From the NCBI GenBank assembly GCA_934747775.1, contig CAKVHA010000001.1, positions 170,534 to 234,533 of the forward strand: a DNA stretch of 64,000 bases. The letters run 5' to 3'. The translations under genes and the position numbers were made by a program. This document shows positions 62,629-64,000 of the stretch, piece after piece (the stretch's first letter is position 1; the number at the start of each line of letters is the position of its first letter). This stretch comes from an uncultured Clostridia bacterium (GTDB lineage Bacteria > Bacillota > Clostridia > Christensenellales > UBA1242). Below the pieces are notes generated by a model that ran no database searches, was not told where the DNA came from, and was given only the letters and a program-made list of their open reading frames with translations.

Positions 62629-63027
62629 ATGAATAAATGTATTTTAATTGGTAACCTAACTAAAGATCCAGAAATCAGCACTACTTCAAACGGCGTTTCA
62701 GTTTGCCGTTTTACACTAGCGGTTACACGTCGCTATTCTAATAGCGAAGGCGAACGCGATACTGATTTTATAAACATCGTTGCTTGGCGTGCACTTGCAG
62801 ACAATTGTCACAAGTTTATTAAAAAAGGTAGCAAAGTTGCTGTTGTAGGCAATATCCAAAGCCGTAGCTACGACGCTACTGACGGAACAAAACGTTATGT
62901 TACAGAAATCGTTGCTGAAGAAGTTGAGTTTTTAAATACTCGTAATTCAGATAACGGCGATGTTAAAGAGAAAAAGGAAGATGTTACTAAACTAGAACCT
63001 ATTGACGACGATAGTCTTCCATTCTAA
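62629..63027 (+). CDS. ssb: Single-stranded DNA-binding protein
   Basis: Coats single-stranded DNA in replication and repair. The OB fold starts NKCILIGNLTKDPE, then VSVCRFTLAVTRRY near 24 and DFINIVAWRALADN near 45. The C-terminal tip DDDSLPF is the acidic tail that binds partner proteins. AAGGAG precedes the ATG. It sits between rpsF and rpsR. Confidence 0.98.
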   Translation: MNKCILIGNLTKDPEISTTSNGVSVCRFTLAVTRRYSNSEGERDTDFINIVAWRALADNCHKFIKKGSKVAVVGNIQSRSYDATDGTKRYVTEIVAEEVEFLNTRNSDNGDVKEKKEDVTKLEPIDDDSLPF

Positions 63028-63050
63028 TTAAGTAAATAAAGGAGTTTTTT

Positions 63051-63335
63051 ATGGAAAAAGAAGAAATGACCATTGAAAGCGTTAACGCTGCTGAAGAAAA
63101 AGCACCTGTTAAACGCTACAAAAAAACTTCTAGAAAAAAAGTTTGCATTTTCTGCGTTGATAAAGTAGAAAGTATTGATTATAAAGATGTTAATAAGCTT
63201 CGCAAGTTTATTACAGAAAAAGGCAAAATTTTACCTAGAAGACAAACTGGTACCTGTGCTAAACATCAAAGAGAACTTACCACAGCTATCAAACGTGCTC
63301 GTTTTATGGCACTACTTCCATATGTTGGGGATTAA
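63051..63335 (+). CDS. rpsR: 30S ribosomal protein S18, zinc-type
   Basis: Binds with S6 on the 30S subunit. The core has [20 protein letters not shown] near 43, then [24 protein letters not shown] near 32 and the later Cys and His in TCAKHQ suggest the zinc-binding form of S18. An N-terminal extension of about 20 acidic residues precedes the core. AAGGAG lies before the ATG. A terminator follows directly. Confidence 0.97.
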   Translation: MEKEEMTIESVNAAEEKAPVKRYKKTSRKKVCIFCVDKVESIDYKDVNKLRKFITEKGKILPRRQTGTCAKHQRELTTAIKRARFMALLPYVGD

Positions 63336-63340
63336 TTTTT

Positions 63341-63368
63341 AAAACACCTAAATTTAGGTGTTTTTTTG
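63341..63368 (+). terminator. Terminator of the rpsF operon
   Basis: AACACCTAAATTTAGGTGTT is a perfect 10-pair palindrome followed by a run of seven T. Confidence 0.9.
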
Positions 63369-63408
63369 TTTATATTGTGTTAATATTATTAAAATAGGGG
63401 GTGGATAA

Positions 63409-64000
63409 ATGAACAATTTAGGTTTGAAATATGTAGATAATGAAGTGTACAGCGCAATAAAAAAAGAAGAAAAACGTCAAAAACAACAATTGGAGCTTAT
63501 TGCAAGCGAAAACATTGTTTCAAAAGCTGTGCGTGAAGCGGTGGGTAGTGTGCTAACGAATAAATACGCCGAAGGGTATCCACACAAGCGCTATTATTGC
63601 GGTTGCGAAAATATTGACACCATAGAACAATTGGCAATTGACCGCGCAAAATTGCTTTTTGGTGCTGAGCACGCAAATGTACAGCCGCATTCGGGCGCAA
63701 ACGCAAATCTTGCTGTGTATGTGGCACTACTTAACCCTGGCGACACATTGCTTGGAATGGGCTTGCCAGCGGGCGGACACCTTACTCACGGAACAAAAGT
63801 GAATGTTTCTGGCAAATATTACAACGCAATTAGCTATGGCGTAAACAAAGAAACTGAGCTTATTGACTACGACGAAGTGGAGCGTTTGGCAAAACAATAT
63901 AAGCCAAAACTTATTGTTGCTGGTGCGAGTGCGTACCCTAGAAAAATAGACTTTAAACGTTTTAGGGAAATTGCCGACAGTGTGGGGGCTTATCTTATGG
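63409..64000 (+). CDS. glyA: Serine hydroxymethyltransferase, 5' part only
   Basis: PLP enzyme that converts serine and tetrahydrofolate to glycine and methylene-tetrahydrofolate. The frame is open to the end of the window, giving about 197 codons of some 410. Marks are [17 protein letters not shown] near 26, [17 protein letters not shown] near 50 and [16 protein letters not shown] near 85, then [13 protein letters not shown] near 117. The Lys that binds PLP lies beyond the window. GGGGGTGG lies seven bases before the ATG. Confidence 0.97.
   Translation, partial: MNNLGLKYVDNEVYSAIKKEEKRQKQQLELIASENIVSKAVREAVGSVLTNKYAEGYPHKRYYCGCENIDTIEQLAIDRAKLLFGAEHANVQPHSGANANLAVYVALLNPGDTLLGMGLPAGGHLTHGTKVNVSGKYYNAISYGVNKETELIDYDEVERLAKQYKPKLIVAGASAYPRKIDFKRFREIADSVGAYLM

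Noticed and set aside
1..64000. CRISPR arrays, insertion sequences, prophage, or restriction systems
   Set aside because: I found no regularly spaced repeats, transposase, integrase, phage or restriction genes in any frame.

Overview
The window is a 64 kb stretch of a low-GC bacterial chromosome. The gene style is that of Firmicutes/Clostridia: one-chain glycyl-tRNA synthetase, PHP-type DnaE, a Y-family polymerase with a YolD-like partner, an rpsF-ssb-rpsR operon, strong AGGAGG-type ribosome sites, U-tailed hairpin terminators, and TGA used as a stop. The large surface protein with an FGEYPQ-type head resembles proteins of uncultured gut Clostridia. I cannot name a species, and no rRNA is present.

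Layout. 1-3.2 kb: glyQS, a DUF4870-like membrane protein and a small unknown gene. 3.4-16.2 kb: one gene for a 4241-residue secreted, membrane-anchored surface protein. 16.4-24.5 kb: an XRE regulator, a divergent metG, a YhhN protein, an M14 peptidase, tex with a small membrane gene, and an orphan RsgI-like protein. 24.7-26.5 kb: a histidine unit made of promoter, 13-codon leader peptide with three His codons, attenuator, hisS and tRNA-His(GTG). 26.5-36 kb: acetyltransferases, an SDR, mscL, a zinc-ribbon protein, an SOS-type polY/yolD pair behind a LexA-like box, a two-subunit aconitase X, and two unknown small genes. 36.1-50.7 kb: a polysaccharide locus with glycosyltransferases, a Wzz-like protein, Wzy, Wzx, wecB, an acyltransferase, galE, a priming sugar transferase and a broken GT32-like remnant. 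50.9-64 kb: core genes (rlmH-dnaE-pfkA, typA, rpsF-ssb-rpsR, start of glyA) among small membrane, SDR, GNAT and LRR genes.

How the parts fit. The strongest regulatory find is the hisS leader. It carries a stall peptide with His-His-His, a 1:2 hairpin that overlaps the last His codon, a 14-pair antiterminator and a U-tailed terminator. No T-box is visible. The tRNA-His gene follows hisS by 23 bases with no visible terminator between them, so both the enzyme and its substrate tRNA may be under one charging-sensitive switch.

Other points of note are an 18-base repeat (17/18 identical) that begins directly after the stop codon of two unrelated genes, an 11-base inverted repeat bracketing the promoter and LexA-like box of the polymerase operon, a PfkA with Glu at the usual Asp103, a Wzz-like protein with a kinase-like tail that lacks a visible Walker A, and a probable leaderless gene at 60397. 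Many promoters share an extended -10, TGATATAAT. All functional calls come from reading the sequence; no database search was run.
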